Under the pieces are notes generated by a model. The model saw nothing but the letters and a program-made list of their open reading frames with translations, did not search any database and was not told the DNA's origin. Below, one piece after another: positions 1 through 5,837 of a stretch of 8,173 nt of DNA (position 1 is the stretch's first letter; every line of letters begins with the position of its first letter). This DNA comes from JBFXDI01 sp050181295 (GTDB taxonomy: Bacteria > Pseudomonadota > Alphaproteobacteria > Rhizobiales > Aestuariivirgaceae): the NCBI GenBank assembly GCA_050181295.1, contig JBFXDI010000164.1, positions 1 through 8,173 of the forward strand. The letters are read 5' to 3'. Both the position numbers and the translations under genes were made by a program.

Positions 1-718
1 CGGGGCCTTCCGCTATGAGTTCGATCGCTTCAACGTGCCGGTCGAGGAAAGCCGCGAGCGGTTCGACGATGCGCTCAGCCTGCTCATCAACCTCCTCAGC
101 GAGGAGGAAGTGAGCTGGGACAGCAAGTTCTATAAGTTCGAGCCGCTGACCATCACGCCGCGGCCGGTGCAGAAGCCTTATCCCGCCATCTGGGTCGCCG
201 CACTGGCAGAGGCCGCCATAGCAGGCACCGTGCGTCGCGGCTTCAACGTCATGACGACGCCCTTGCGGGATCCCTTCGAGGCCGCGAGGAAGCAGGCGGC
301 GGCGTTCCTCTCGGCACTGCCGCCGGGCAATCCGCGCAACCAGCGCCACTCCATGCTCCGCATGGGCTTCGTCACCAGGAATGATGCCGACACGCTGGAG
401 AAGCTTCGTCTGGCGCACGAGAACCACCAGCGCTTCGTCAACGTCTTCGAGACCGCCGGCACCGTCACGGGCGGGGCGATCGAGCCTCTCCAGGTGAAGG
501 AAACGCTCGAAGACATCCGACGCAGCCTGATCATCGGGTCGCCGCAGGAGTGCGTCGACAAGATCGCGCACTACGACGAACTCGGCATCGACGACATCCA
601 GGTGAACATGAACTTCGGCGCGTCCCATAAGGATGTCATGGAGGGGCTGGAGCGCTTCGCGGTGCATGTGATGCCGCATTTCGGGGCAAAGGGCGCCAAG
701 ATCGAGGCCGCGCAATGA
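1..718 (+). CDS. LLM class flavin-dependent oxidoreductase (luciferase-like), 5' partial
   Basis: This is the C-terminal part of a bacterial luciferase-like monooxygenase, an FMNH2- or F420-dependent TIM-barrel enzyme of the cytoplasm. The frame is open from the left edge (first whole codon at position 2) and gives about 238 residues ending in TGA at 716-718. Family features visible are the early VEESRERFDDAL helix, the FYKFEPLTITPRPVQKPYP strand-loop, the following IWVAA strand, and the late IIGSPQECVDKIAHYDELGID segment typical of the last barrel units. The family usually has about 330-380 residues, so roughly the N-terminal third lies outside the window. A GTG at position 35 is internal to the conserved region and is not the start. 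The stop overlaps the next gene's start by ATGA, so the two are probably translationally coupled. Such enzymes need reduced flavin from a separate reductase, which is not seen here. The family is confident; the substrate is unknown and is inferred to belong to the same pathway as the downstream importer. Confidence 0.88.
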   Translation, partial: GAFRYEFDRFNVPVEESRERFDDALSLLINLLSEEEVSWDSKFYKFEPLTITPRPVQKPYPAIWVAALAEAAIAGTVRRGFNVMTTPLRDPFEAARKQAAAFLSALPPGNPRNQRHSMLRMGFVTRNDADTLEKLRLAHENHQRFVNVFETAGTVTGGAIEPLQVKETLEDIRRSLIIGSPQECVDKIAHYDELGIDDIQVNMNFGASHKDVMEGLERFAVHVMPHFGAKGAKIEAAQ

Positions 719-1749
719 GCACCGAGGCGCGCGCCGCGAAGCTCCACCGGGACGCCCTGGTCATCGACGGCCTGGTCTTCCGTTGCGACGGCACGGACGA
801 TCTGTTGCGGGCCGGCAATGTCTCCGCCGTCAATATTACGGTCTCGGGGCTGATCGCCGATTTCGAGGAGGCCTGCGACGACATCGCGGCGTGGCTTCTC
901 CGTGCGGCGGCGCCCGCCAGCCCCTGGCGTATCGTGGAGACGGTCGAGGACATCCATGCAGCTCGCCGGGAGGGCTGCATCGGCCTCATCATGGGCTGGC
1001 AGAACATGCGCCCGATCTCCGACCGGCTGGAGCGGCTGCAGTTCTTCCATCGGCTCGGCATCCGGGTGATGCAGCTCACCTACAACGAGCGCAACTATAT
1101 CGGCGACGGATGCCTTGAGCCGGCGGATGAAGGGCTCAGTCTCTTCGGACGGCGGGTGATCAAGGAGATGAACCGGCTCGGCATCGCCATCGACCTGAGC
1201 CACGTCGGACACCGTTCGGCTTTCGATGCGGCCGAGATCAGCGCGGCGCCGGTTCTGCTCACGCATGCGAATGCCAAGGCCGTGTCGGACGTGCCGCGCA
1301 ACAAGTCCGATGCGTTGATGAAGGCCGTTGCCGCCACGGGCGGCCTGGTCGGGATCAGCGTCTACGGGCCCATGTGCTGGAACGGCGACGCTTCGCGGGG
1401 CCCCTCGCTCGAGGATTTCTACCGCCATCTCGATCATGCCGTGAGCCTCGTCGGGCCGGAACATGTGAGTCTCGGGACGGACTTTCCGGTCGTGGCGGAT
1501 CTCTCATCCGTCGATGCCGTCATCCGGATGACCCTCGACCGGTACCCGGCTGCCATCACGAAGTATGCGACCGCTTTCGGAAATGACGTGCGCACCCGCT
1601 ACCTGTCGGACTGCGGCTCGCCGGCGGAACTCGGGAGAATCACCGAACTGCTTCTCGCCAAGGGGTGGAACGAGGCGGACGTCACCGCCTTTCTGGGCTG
1701 CAACTACCTGCGTGTGCTGGAAAGGATCTGGCCAGGGAATGTCACGTGA
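715..1749 (+). CDS. M19 (renal/membrane dipeptidase) family protein with altered metal site
   Basis: This 344-residue protein has the length and fold signature of the M19 dipeptidase family, TIM-barrel zinc amidohydrolases. Recognisable pieces are LVIDG near residue 15, IDLSHV (159-164, His163), LLTHANAKAVSDVPRNKSD (181-199, His184 and Arg195), SLGTD (252-256) and the C-terminal GCNYLRVL (328-335). The canonical HxD zinc motif after the first strand is replaced by L20-V-F22. The bridging glutamate, normally in a G-x-E-G-type loop, aligns with Gln96 in GWQN. One or both zinc ions are therefore probably absent or bound differently, and ordinary dipeptidase activity is doubtful. No signal peptide is visible, so it is likely cytoplasmic despite the family name. 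The ATG at 715 overlaps the upstream stop, and a GAGG at 704-707 sits 7 nt before it. The cassette suggests hydrolysis of an amide, lactam or related C-N bond in an imported compound. Family membership is confident; the reaction is unknown. Confidence 0.88.
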   Translation: MSTEARAAKLHRDALVIDGLVFRCDGTDDLLRAGNVSAVNITVSGLIADFEEACDDIAAWLLRAAAPASPWRIVETVEDIHAARREGCIGLIMGWQNMRPISDRLERLQFFHRLGIRVMQLTYNERNYIGDGCLEPADEGLSLFGRRVIKEMNRLGIAIDLSHVGHRSAFDAAEISAAPVLLTHANAKAVSDVPRNKSDALMKAVAATGGLVGISVYGPMCWNGDASRGPSLEDFYRHLDHAVSLVGPEHVSLGTDFPVVADLSSVDAVIRMTLDRYPAAITKYATAFGNDVRTRYLSDCGSPAELGRITELLLAKGWNEADVTAFLGCNYLRVLERIWPGNVT

Positions 1750-1751
1750 CA
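1740..1751. promoter_or_regulatory. 12-bp perfect palindrome, possible operator
   Basis: TGTCACGTGACA is a perfect 12-bp palindrome lying over the stop codon of the M19 gene, about 10 nt before a promoter-like TTGATC and about 107 nt before the binding-protein start. Palindromes of this size next to a transporter promoter are commonly repressor or activator sites, for example for GntR-type regulators. No regulator gene is in the window, and the assignment rests on symmetry and position only. Confidence 0.35.
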
Positions 1752-1760
1752 ATAATCCGA

Positions 1761-1788
1761 TTGATCTGCTTTTAACGCGGCATAATGT
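1761..1788 (+). promoter_or_regulatory. Weak sigma-70-like promoter candidate for the transporter genes
   Basis: This is the most AT-rich part of the 108-nt gap. TTGATC at 1761-1766 could be a -35 box. A -10 box could be CATAAT at 1781-1786 (14-nt spacer, too short) or TAATGT at 1783-1788 (16-nt spacer). Transcription would then start around 1795, just before the inverted repeat at 1798-1829. A promoter somewhere in this gap is plausible because it is the largest intergenic space in the window and precedes the highly expressed type of gene in an ABC operon. The exact boxes are uncertain. Confidence 0.3.
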
Positions 1789-1797
1789 GATTTTGTC

Positions 1798-1829
1798 TTG
1801 GACATCCCGTCCCGATGAGGATGTCCCAA
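1798..1829 (+). promoter_or_regulatory. Inverted repeat in the leader of the binding-protein gene
   Basis: GGACATCC (1800-1807) and GGATGTCC (1819-1826) are perfect 8-bp inverted arms separated by 11 nt. The match extends outward to TTGGACATCC versus GGATGTCCCAA with a single-base bulge. The arm centres are 19 bp apart, about two helical turns, which fits a dimeric operator. In RNA it would form a stem-loop ending 13 nt before the ribosome binding site. There is no U-run after it, so it is not a convincing terminator. It is either an operator overlapping the start of transcription or a 5'-UTR hairpin. Confidence 0.45.
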
Positions 1830-1842
1830 TGCGCCACAATCA

Positions 1843-1849
1843 GGGGAGG
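1843..1849 (+). promoter_or_regulatory. Strong ribosome binding site for the binding-protein gene
   Basis: GGGGAGG lies 8 nt before the ATG at 1858. It is the best Shine-Dalgarno sequence in the window and fixes the start. It fits the need for more binding protein than membrane components. Confidence 0.75.
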
Positions 1850-1857
1850 TTGGTCAA

Positions 1858-2910
1858 ATGTCGGTTTCTGGCTTGAGGTCGTTCACCCTATGGGGTGCGG
1901 CTTGCGTCTTCGGGACAGCGGCTCTGCTTTCGACGCCCGCGCTGTCGCAGGACACCATCACGATCTCGTCCTGGGGCGGAAACTACCAGGAAGCGCTTTC
2001 GAAGGGCATCTGGCAGCCAACGGCCGAGAAGCTCGGCATCAAGATTCTCGAGGATACCACCAACGGGCTGGCCGACGTGCGCGCCCAGGTCACCTCGAAA
2101 AGCGTGCTCTGGGACATCAGCGAACTCACCATCGACAGCTGCGCGCAGGGTGAGGCGGAAGGCTTGTTCGAGGAGCTGGACTACAGCCAGATCGACAAGG
2201 CGGCTTTCGACCCCGCGATCGTCCAGAAGACCTATATCGGGTTCAACTATTACTCCAACGTGATCGGCTGGAGCACGGAGAAGTTCGCAGACAACGGTCC
2301 CAAGTCCTGGGCGGATTTCTGGAACGTGGAGAAGTTTCCCGGCCGCCGGTCGCTCCGCAACGACCCGGCCGAAGTGCTGGAGGCGGCGCTGCTTGCCGAC
2401 GGCGTGGCGCGCGACAAGCTCTATCCGCTCGACCTCGACCGCGCCTTCGCGAGCCTCGAGAAGATCAAGCCCCATATCTCGGTCTGGTGGTCGTCGGGCG
2501 CCCAGTCGGCCCAGCTCGTGGCGGACGGCGAAGTCGACATGATCGGCGCCTGGAACGGGCGCATCAGCTCGGCCATGGCTTCGGGCGCGCCCTACAAGTT
2601 CACCTTCAACGACGGCCTCCTCATCGCCGACTGCCTGGTCATCCCCAAGGGCGTCAAGAACAAGGATCTGGCGATGAAGGCGCTGGCGACCGCCGTCTCC
2701 GCCGACATTCTCGCCAACCTGCCACAGTACATCGACTACGGGCCGGCCAATCTCAAGGCCTACGATACCGGCAAGATCAGCGCCGAAGTCGCGAAGTCGC
2801 TGAACACGGCGCCCGAGAATGCGGCGGTGCAGGTCGTGGTGCGCGGCGACTGGTGGGGCGAGAACGGCGCGGCGGCCCGCGAGCGCTGGGCCAAGTTCAT
2901 CAACAACTGA
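1858..2910 (+). CDS. ABC transporter periplasmic substrate-binding protein, PotD/PotF-like
   Basis: This 350-residue protein is an extracellular solute-binding protein of the spermidine/putrescine (COG0687) type. It would capture the substrate in the periplasm and deliver it to the two permeases encoded downstream. Residues 1-30 form a Sec signal peptide: a short basic start, a hydrophobic core at about 10-26, and a likely cut after Ala-Leu-Ser30. The mature protein begins with TITISSWGGNYQEAL, typical of the family's first strand and ligand loop. It continues with YSNVIGWSTEKF (132-143), WADFWNVEKFPGRRSLRNDP (151-170) and the hinge-type VDMIGAWNGR (226-235). Cys94 and Cys259 are the only cysteines in the mature part. 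The length is normal for the family. Aromatic and acidic residues suit a cationic amine ligand, but homologues also bind opines, betaines and other compounds, so the substrate stays open. The start is fixed by the GGGGAGG site. Confidence 0.92.
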   Translation: MSVSGLRSFTLWGAACVFGTAALLSTPALSQDTITISSWGGNYQEALSKGIWQPTAEKLGIKILEDTTNGLADVRAQVTSKSVLWDISELTIDSCAQGEAEGLFEELDYSQIDKAAFDPAIVQKTYIGFNYYSNVIGWSTEKFADNGPKSWADFWNVEKFPGRRSLRNDPAEVLEAALLADGVARDKLYPLDLDRAFASLEKIKPHISVWWSSGAQSAQLVADGEVDMIGAWNGRISSAMASGAPYKFTFNDGLLIADCLVIPKGVKNKDLAMKALATAVSADILANLPQYIDYGPANLKAYDTGKISAEVAKSLNTAPENAAVQVVVRGDWWGENGAAARERWAKFINN

Positions 2911-2925
2911 TCCGGTGGACATCGC

Positions 2926-2952
2926 CAGGGAGGCGCGGCATGCGCCTCCCTG
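2926..2952 (+). terminator. GC-rich stem-loop after the binding-protein gene (attenuator or mRNA-stabilising hairpin)
   Basis: CAGGGAGGCGC (2926-2936) and GCGCCTCCCTG (2942-2952) form a perfect 11-bp stem with a 5-nt GGCAT loop, 15 nt after the binding-protein stop. The following bases are only moderately T-rich (TTTCTGTTT at about 2964-2972) and begin about 11 nt after the stem, so this is not a textbook intrinsic terminator. Hairpins at this position in ABC operons are known to cause partial termination or protect the upstream mRNA, which gives excess binding protein over membrane components. The structure is seen directly; the role is inferred. Confidence 0.65.
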
Positions 2953-3002
2953 CTCTATATTGGGTTTCTGTTTCGAGAGGATAGCGGCGACCAGGGTGGC
3001 AG

Positions 3003-4109
3003 ATGGCAATGACTGATCGCAAGGAGTCGAAGGTGCGGTCGGGGCTGCACATCAGCGTCAAGTCGCTCGTGAAAACCTACGGGCAGCAGAGAGTTCTCGA
3101 CGGCATCGATCTCGAGATCCCGAGCGGCGAGTTCCTGACCCTGCTCGGCCCGTCGGGATCGGGCAAGTCCACGCTGCTCATGGTGCTCGCGGGCTTCATC
3201 CGTCCGAGCTCCGGCCTCGTCACCTTCGGCGACAAGGACGTCACCCGGCTCGAGCCTCACAAGCGCAATATCGGCGTGGTGTTCCAGAACTACGCGCTCT
3301 TCCCGCATATGAGCGTGTTCGGGAACGTTGCTTATCCCTTGAAGCTCCGCGGCATGCAGCCGACGGAGATCGGGGAGCGTGTCGCCTGGGCGCTTGGCCT
3401 CGTGAAGCTCGAGGGCTACGCCGAGCGCCGCATCGATCAGCTTTCCGGCGGCCAGCGTCAGCGCGTGGCGCTCGCAAGGGCCGTGGTGTTCGAGCCCGGC
3501 ATTCTGCTCATGGACGAGCCCTTGTCGGCGCTCGACAAGAAGCTTCGCGAGCACATGCAGATCGAGATCCGACGGCTGCACGAGCAGCTCGGCGTAACGA
3601 CCATCTACGTCACCCACGACCAGCGCGAAGCGCTCACCATGTCGGATCGCATCGCCGTCATCAATCACGGCCGCTTCGCGCAGGTCGGCGACCCGAGGAG
3701 CCTCTACGAGGCGCCAGCGAACAGTTTCGTTGCCGATTTCATCGGCGATGCCGCAGTGCTGCCGCTCGATGGCGGCAAGGGGCAATGGTCGCTCAACGGC
3801 AGGCCGGTGCGGAGCAGCAAGGAAGCACCTCAGGGAGCCAAAGCCTCGCTCGTGCTCCGGCCCGAAAGGCTCCGTCTCGTCAACGGCTCGCAGCATGCCG
3901 GCTGGAACCGTTTCTCCGGAACCATCAACGACGTGGTCTACCAGGGCGAGGGGGTTCTCCTCTCCGTTGAGCTTCAGGGCGGCGGCACCGTGTTCATTCG
4001 CCAGCCGACGGATCAGCGGACGCTGGCCTCCCTTCCGGAGCGCGGCCAGGAGGTGGAGGTCGGCCTGCACGAGAGCGACACCCTGATCGTGCCCGAGGCT
4101 GAGGCCTGA
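3003..4109 (+). CDS. ABC transporter ATP-binding protein, PotA-like
   Basis: This 368-residue protein is the ATPase subunit that powers the importer from the cytoplasmic face. All nucleotide-binding motifs are intact: Walker A GPSGSGKST (49-57), Q-loop Gln95 in VVFQNYALFPHMSV, signature LSGGQ (147-151), Walker B ILLMDEP (167-173), D-loop SALD (175-178) and switch His205 in YVTHDQREALTMSDRI. The segment EAPANSFVADFIGDA (236-250) leads into a C-terminal TOBE-type domain (about 255-360), normal for the polyamine/molybdate/maltose class. Two ATGs are possible, at 3003 and 3009. AGGGTGG at 2993-2999 is slightly better spaced for the second, so the first two residues are uncertain. The stop overlaps the next start by one base (TGATG), indicating coupled translation with the first permease. 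Motif and context evidence is strong; substrate specificity is not set by this subunit. Confidence 0.95.
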   Translation: MAMTDRKESKVRSGLHISVKSLVKTYGQQRVLDGIDLEIPSGEFLTLLGPSGSGKSTLLMVLAGFIRPSSGLVTFGDKDVTRLEPHKRNIGVVFQNYALFPHMSVFGNVAYPLKLRGMQPTEIGERVAWALGLVKLEGYAERRIDQLSGGQRQRVALARAVVFEPGILLMDEPLSALDKKLREHMQIEIRRLHEQLGVTTIYVTHDQREALTMSDRIAVINHGRFAQVGDPRSLYEAPANSFVADFIGDAAVLPLDGGKGQWSLNGRPVRSSKEAPQGAKASLVLRPERLRLVNGSQHAGWNRFSGTINDVVYQGEGVLLSVELQGGGTVFIRQPTDQRTLASLPERGQEVEVGLHESDTLIVPEAEA

Positions 4110-4981
4110 TGGGCGCGCACACGGAAGCCGACCTCAACCAGGACGACCGCCGCGAGCGGCTGGCGCTGACGGCGCTTTCGGCGCCGGCGATCCTGCTCGT
4201 GACCGTCGTCCTGCTGCTTCCCGTGGGTTGGCTCTTCTGGCTCTCCTTTTCCGGCCCGGAAGGATTGACCGCCGTCAACTATATGCGGCTCTACGAGAAT
4301 GTTGCCTATCTCAAGATCTTCCAGACGACCTTCGTCCTCAGCCTGATCGTGACGGTCCTTGCGGCGCTGCTTGGCTATCCGCTGGCCTATCTGCTCTCGC
4401 AGCTTCCCGGACGCATCGCGATGGTCGGCCTCCTCGTGGTGCTCCTACCGTTCTGGACGTCCATCCTGGTCAGGACCTATTCCTGGCTCGTGCTCCTGCA
4501 GCGGCGCGGCCTTATCAACAGCCTTCTCCAGGACCTCGGCATCACCAGCGGGCCGCTCAGCCTCGTCTACAACTCCGCGGGCGTCGTGATCGGCATGCTG
4601 CACATCATGCTGCCGTTCATGGTGCTGCCGCTCTATGCGGCGATGAAATCGGTCGATCCGATGCTGATGCGGGCGGCCATGAGCCTCGGGGCGACGCGGC
4701 GCCACGCCTTCTTCACGATCTTCGCGCCGCTGACGCTGCCGGGGCTCATCGCGGGCTCGCTGCTCGTCTTCATCTACTGCCTCGGCTTCTACATCACGCC
4801 TCAGATTCTCGGCGGCGGCCGGGTCAACCTCGTCTCCATGAAGATCCTCGAGAACGCCACCGTCTATTCGGACTGGGGGGCTGCGTCGGCGCTCGGCGTG
4901 GTCCTCCTCGCTGTCACGCTTGTCATCTTCAAGATTATCCAGAAGATTCTCCCCGCCGAGCGGCTCATGGGGCGCGCCTGA
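4109..4981 (+). CDS. ABC transporter permease, PotB-like
   Basis: This 290-residue inner-membrane protein is the first of two binding-protein-dependent transport permeases. About six membrane segments can be seen, at roughly 22-47, 71-95, 103-127, 155-178, 208-233 and 259-279, with a short charged N-terminus. The EAA loop that docks on the ATPase is present as AAMSLGATRRHAFFTIFAPLTLPG (189-212), between segments 4 and 5. PFWTSILVRTYSW (114-126) is the characteristic sequence of PotB/PotH-type permeases. Its ATG overlaps the ATPase stop by one base, and GAGG at 4101-4104 serves as ribosome binding site. The length is normal for the family. It should form a heterodimer with the next gene product. 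Confidence 0.93.
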   Translation: MGAHTEADLNQDDRRERLALTALSAPAILLVTVVLLLPVGWLFWLSFSGPEGLTAVNYMRLYENVAYLKIFQTTFVLSLIVTVLAALLGYPLAYLLSQLPGRIAMVGLLVVLLPFWTSILVRTYSWLVLLQRRGLINSLLQDLGITSGPLSLVYNSAGVVIGMLHIMLPFMVLPLYAAMKSVDPMLMRAAMSLGATRRHAFFTIFAPLTLPGLIAGSLLVFIYCLGFYITPQILGGGRVNLVSMKILENATVYSDWGAASALGVVLLAVTLVIFKIIQKILPAERLMGRA

Positions 4982-4986
4982 CGGCC

Positions 4987-5814
4987 ATGGAAGCAGACCC
5001 GACAGTCACGCACCGGCAACGCCTTTGGCTCTACATCTACGGAGTGGTGCTCGGGGCGTTTCTTCTCCTGCCCATCGCCATCGTCGTGCCGATGTCATTC
5101 TCGCCTTCGGAGTTCCTCGAGTTCCCTCCGAAGGAACTCTCGCTGCGCTGGTACGAGGCCTTCTTCTCCAGCACGGAGTGGATGGCGGCCACCGTCATTT
5201 CCTTCAAGGTGGCGTTCCTGACGGTGCTGGTCGCGACGCCGCTCGGCGTCGCCGCGGCTTACGGATTGCACGTCTCGCAAAGCCCGGTGACGCGATTCCT
5301 GCGTGTGCTCCTCATCGTGCCGCTTATCGTGCCGGTCATCATCGTGGCGATCGGAGTGTTCTACCTCTACGCCCGGCTGGGGCTGGTCAACACGCTGACC
5401 GGCCTCGTCCTCGCGCACAGCGTGCTGGCGATCCCCTTCGTGCTGGTCGTCGTGGCGGCCGGGCTCGAGGGCTACGACCTCAACCAGGAGCTCGTGGCGC
5501 GCTCGCTCGGCGCCTCCCGCCTCAAGGCGTTCCTGACGGTGACGCTGCCCCAGATCCGACCGTCGGTCATCTCGGGCGCGCTCTTCGCCTTTATCACGTC
5601 TTTCGACGAGGTGGTGATCGCGCTGTTCGTGTCGCGCGGGCCTTCCTCGACGCTCACGCGCAAGATGTTCACGTCGCTGCGCGACCAGGTAAGCCCGACC
5701 ATCGCGGCGATCTCCAGCATGCTGATCCTCCTGACGGTGCTGCTGGCGGCGCTCGCCTTCCTCGCGCAAGCGCGCAGACGCCCAGGAAGGGCTGCCGCGC
5801 AAGCAGCCCCTTAA
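4987..5814 (+). CDS. ABC transporter permease, PotC-like
   Basis: This 275-residue inner-membrane protein is the second permease of the importer. Membrane segments are visible at about 14-37, 67-94, 103-128, 137-160, 193-215 and 240-260. The EAA loop is ELVARSLGASRLKAFLTVTLPQIRPSVISG (168-197, shown by its key G-A-S and P positions), followed by the PotC-type SFDEVVIALF (205-214). The N-terminal LSLRWYEAFF (51-60) is also typical. The frame stays open far upstream to 4228, but that part lies out of frame inside the first permease. The ATG at 4987, 5 nt after the upstream stop, begins at the family's normal N-terminus. No good Shine-Dalgarno sequence precedes it, so translation probably depends on coupling. 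The tail after residue 260 is an Arg/Ala-rich cytoplasmic extension whose DNA forms a hairpin. Confidence 0.92.
   Translation: MEADPTVTHRQRLWLYIYGVVLGAFLLLPIAIVVPMSFSPSEFLEFPPKELSLRWYEAFFSSTEWMAATVISFKVAFLTVLVATPLGVAAAYGLHVSQSPVTRFLRVLLIVPLIVPVIIVAIGVFYLYARLGLVNTLTGLVLAHSVLAIPFVLVVVAAGLEGYDLNQELVARSLGASRLKAFLTVTLPQIRPSVISGALFAFITSFDEVVIALFVSRGPSSTLTRKMFTSLRDQVSPTIAAISSMLILLTVLLAALAFLAQARRRPGRAAAQAAP
5787..5812 (+). repeat. Inverted repeat at the end of the second permease gene
   Basis: GGGCTGC (5789-5795) pairs perfectly with GCAGCCC (5803-5809) around a 7-nt loop. The stem can be extended by AA/TT across a one-base bulge. It runs into the stop codon and is not followed by a T-run, so it is not a standard terminator. 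It may mark the transporter/enzyme boundary in the mRNA, for example as a decay barrier or a weak attenuator, or be a by-product of Ala codons. Confidence 0.35.
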
Positions 5815-5837
5815 CCCGAAGAACCGGAGACGAATTC

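Noticed and set aside
35..37. GTG start for the luciferase-like gene
   Set aside because: The frame is open to the window edge and the residues upstream of it (GAFRYEFDRFN) match the family, so the true start is outside the window.
571..1464. 297-codon open frame on the minus strand opposite the LLM and M19 genes
   Set aside because: The translation has no recognisable domain, is rich in Arg/Asp/His as expected for the complement of GC-biased codons, and lies fully opposite well-supported genes.
1858..1947. Lipoprotein signal at Cys16 of the binding protein
   Set aside because: The residues before Cys16 (WGAA) do not make a lipobox, and a normal signal peptidase I site Ala-Leu-Ser is present at 28-30.
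1888..3009. 373-codon open frame on the minus strand opposite the binding-protein gene
   Set aside because: It mirrors the coding frame of a clear periplasmic binding protein and shows no family motif or ribosome binding site. It is a high-GC shadow.
2955..4070. 371-codon open frame on the minus strand opposite the ATPase gene
   Set aside because: The ATPase on the plus strand has all ABC motifs. The antisense translation looks like low-complexity codon complement.
5104..5134. 9-bp inverted repeat CCTTCGGAG/CTCCGAAGG with repeated GAGTTCC inside the second permease gene
   Set aside because: It lies within conserved coding sequence (SEFLEFPPKEL) where Glu, Phe and Pro codons produce the repeats. 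There is no sign of a regulatory or mobile role.
4228..5814. Possible 528-residue fusion ending in the second permease
   Set aside because: The first 253 codons lie out of frame inside the first permease and read as Arg/Ala/Pro/His-rich non-protein. The family N-terminus begins at 4987.
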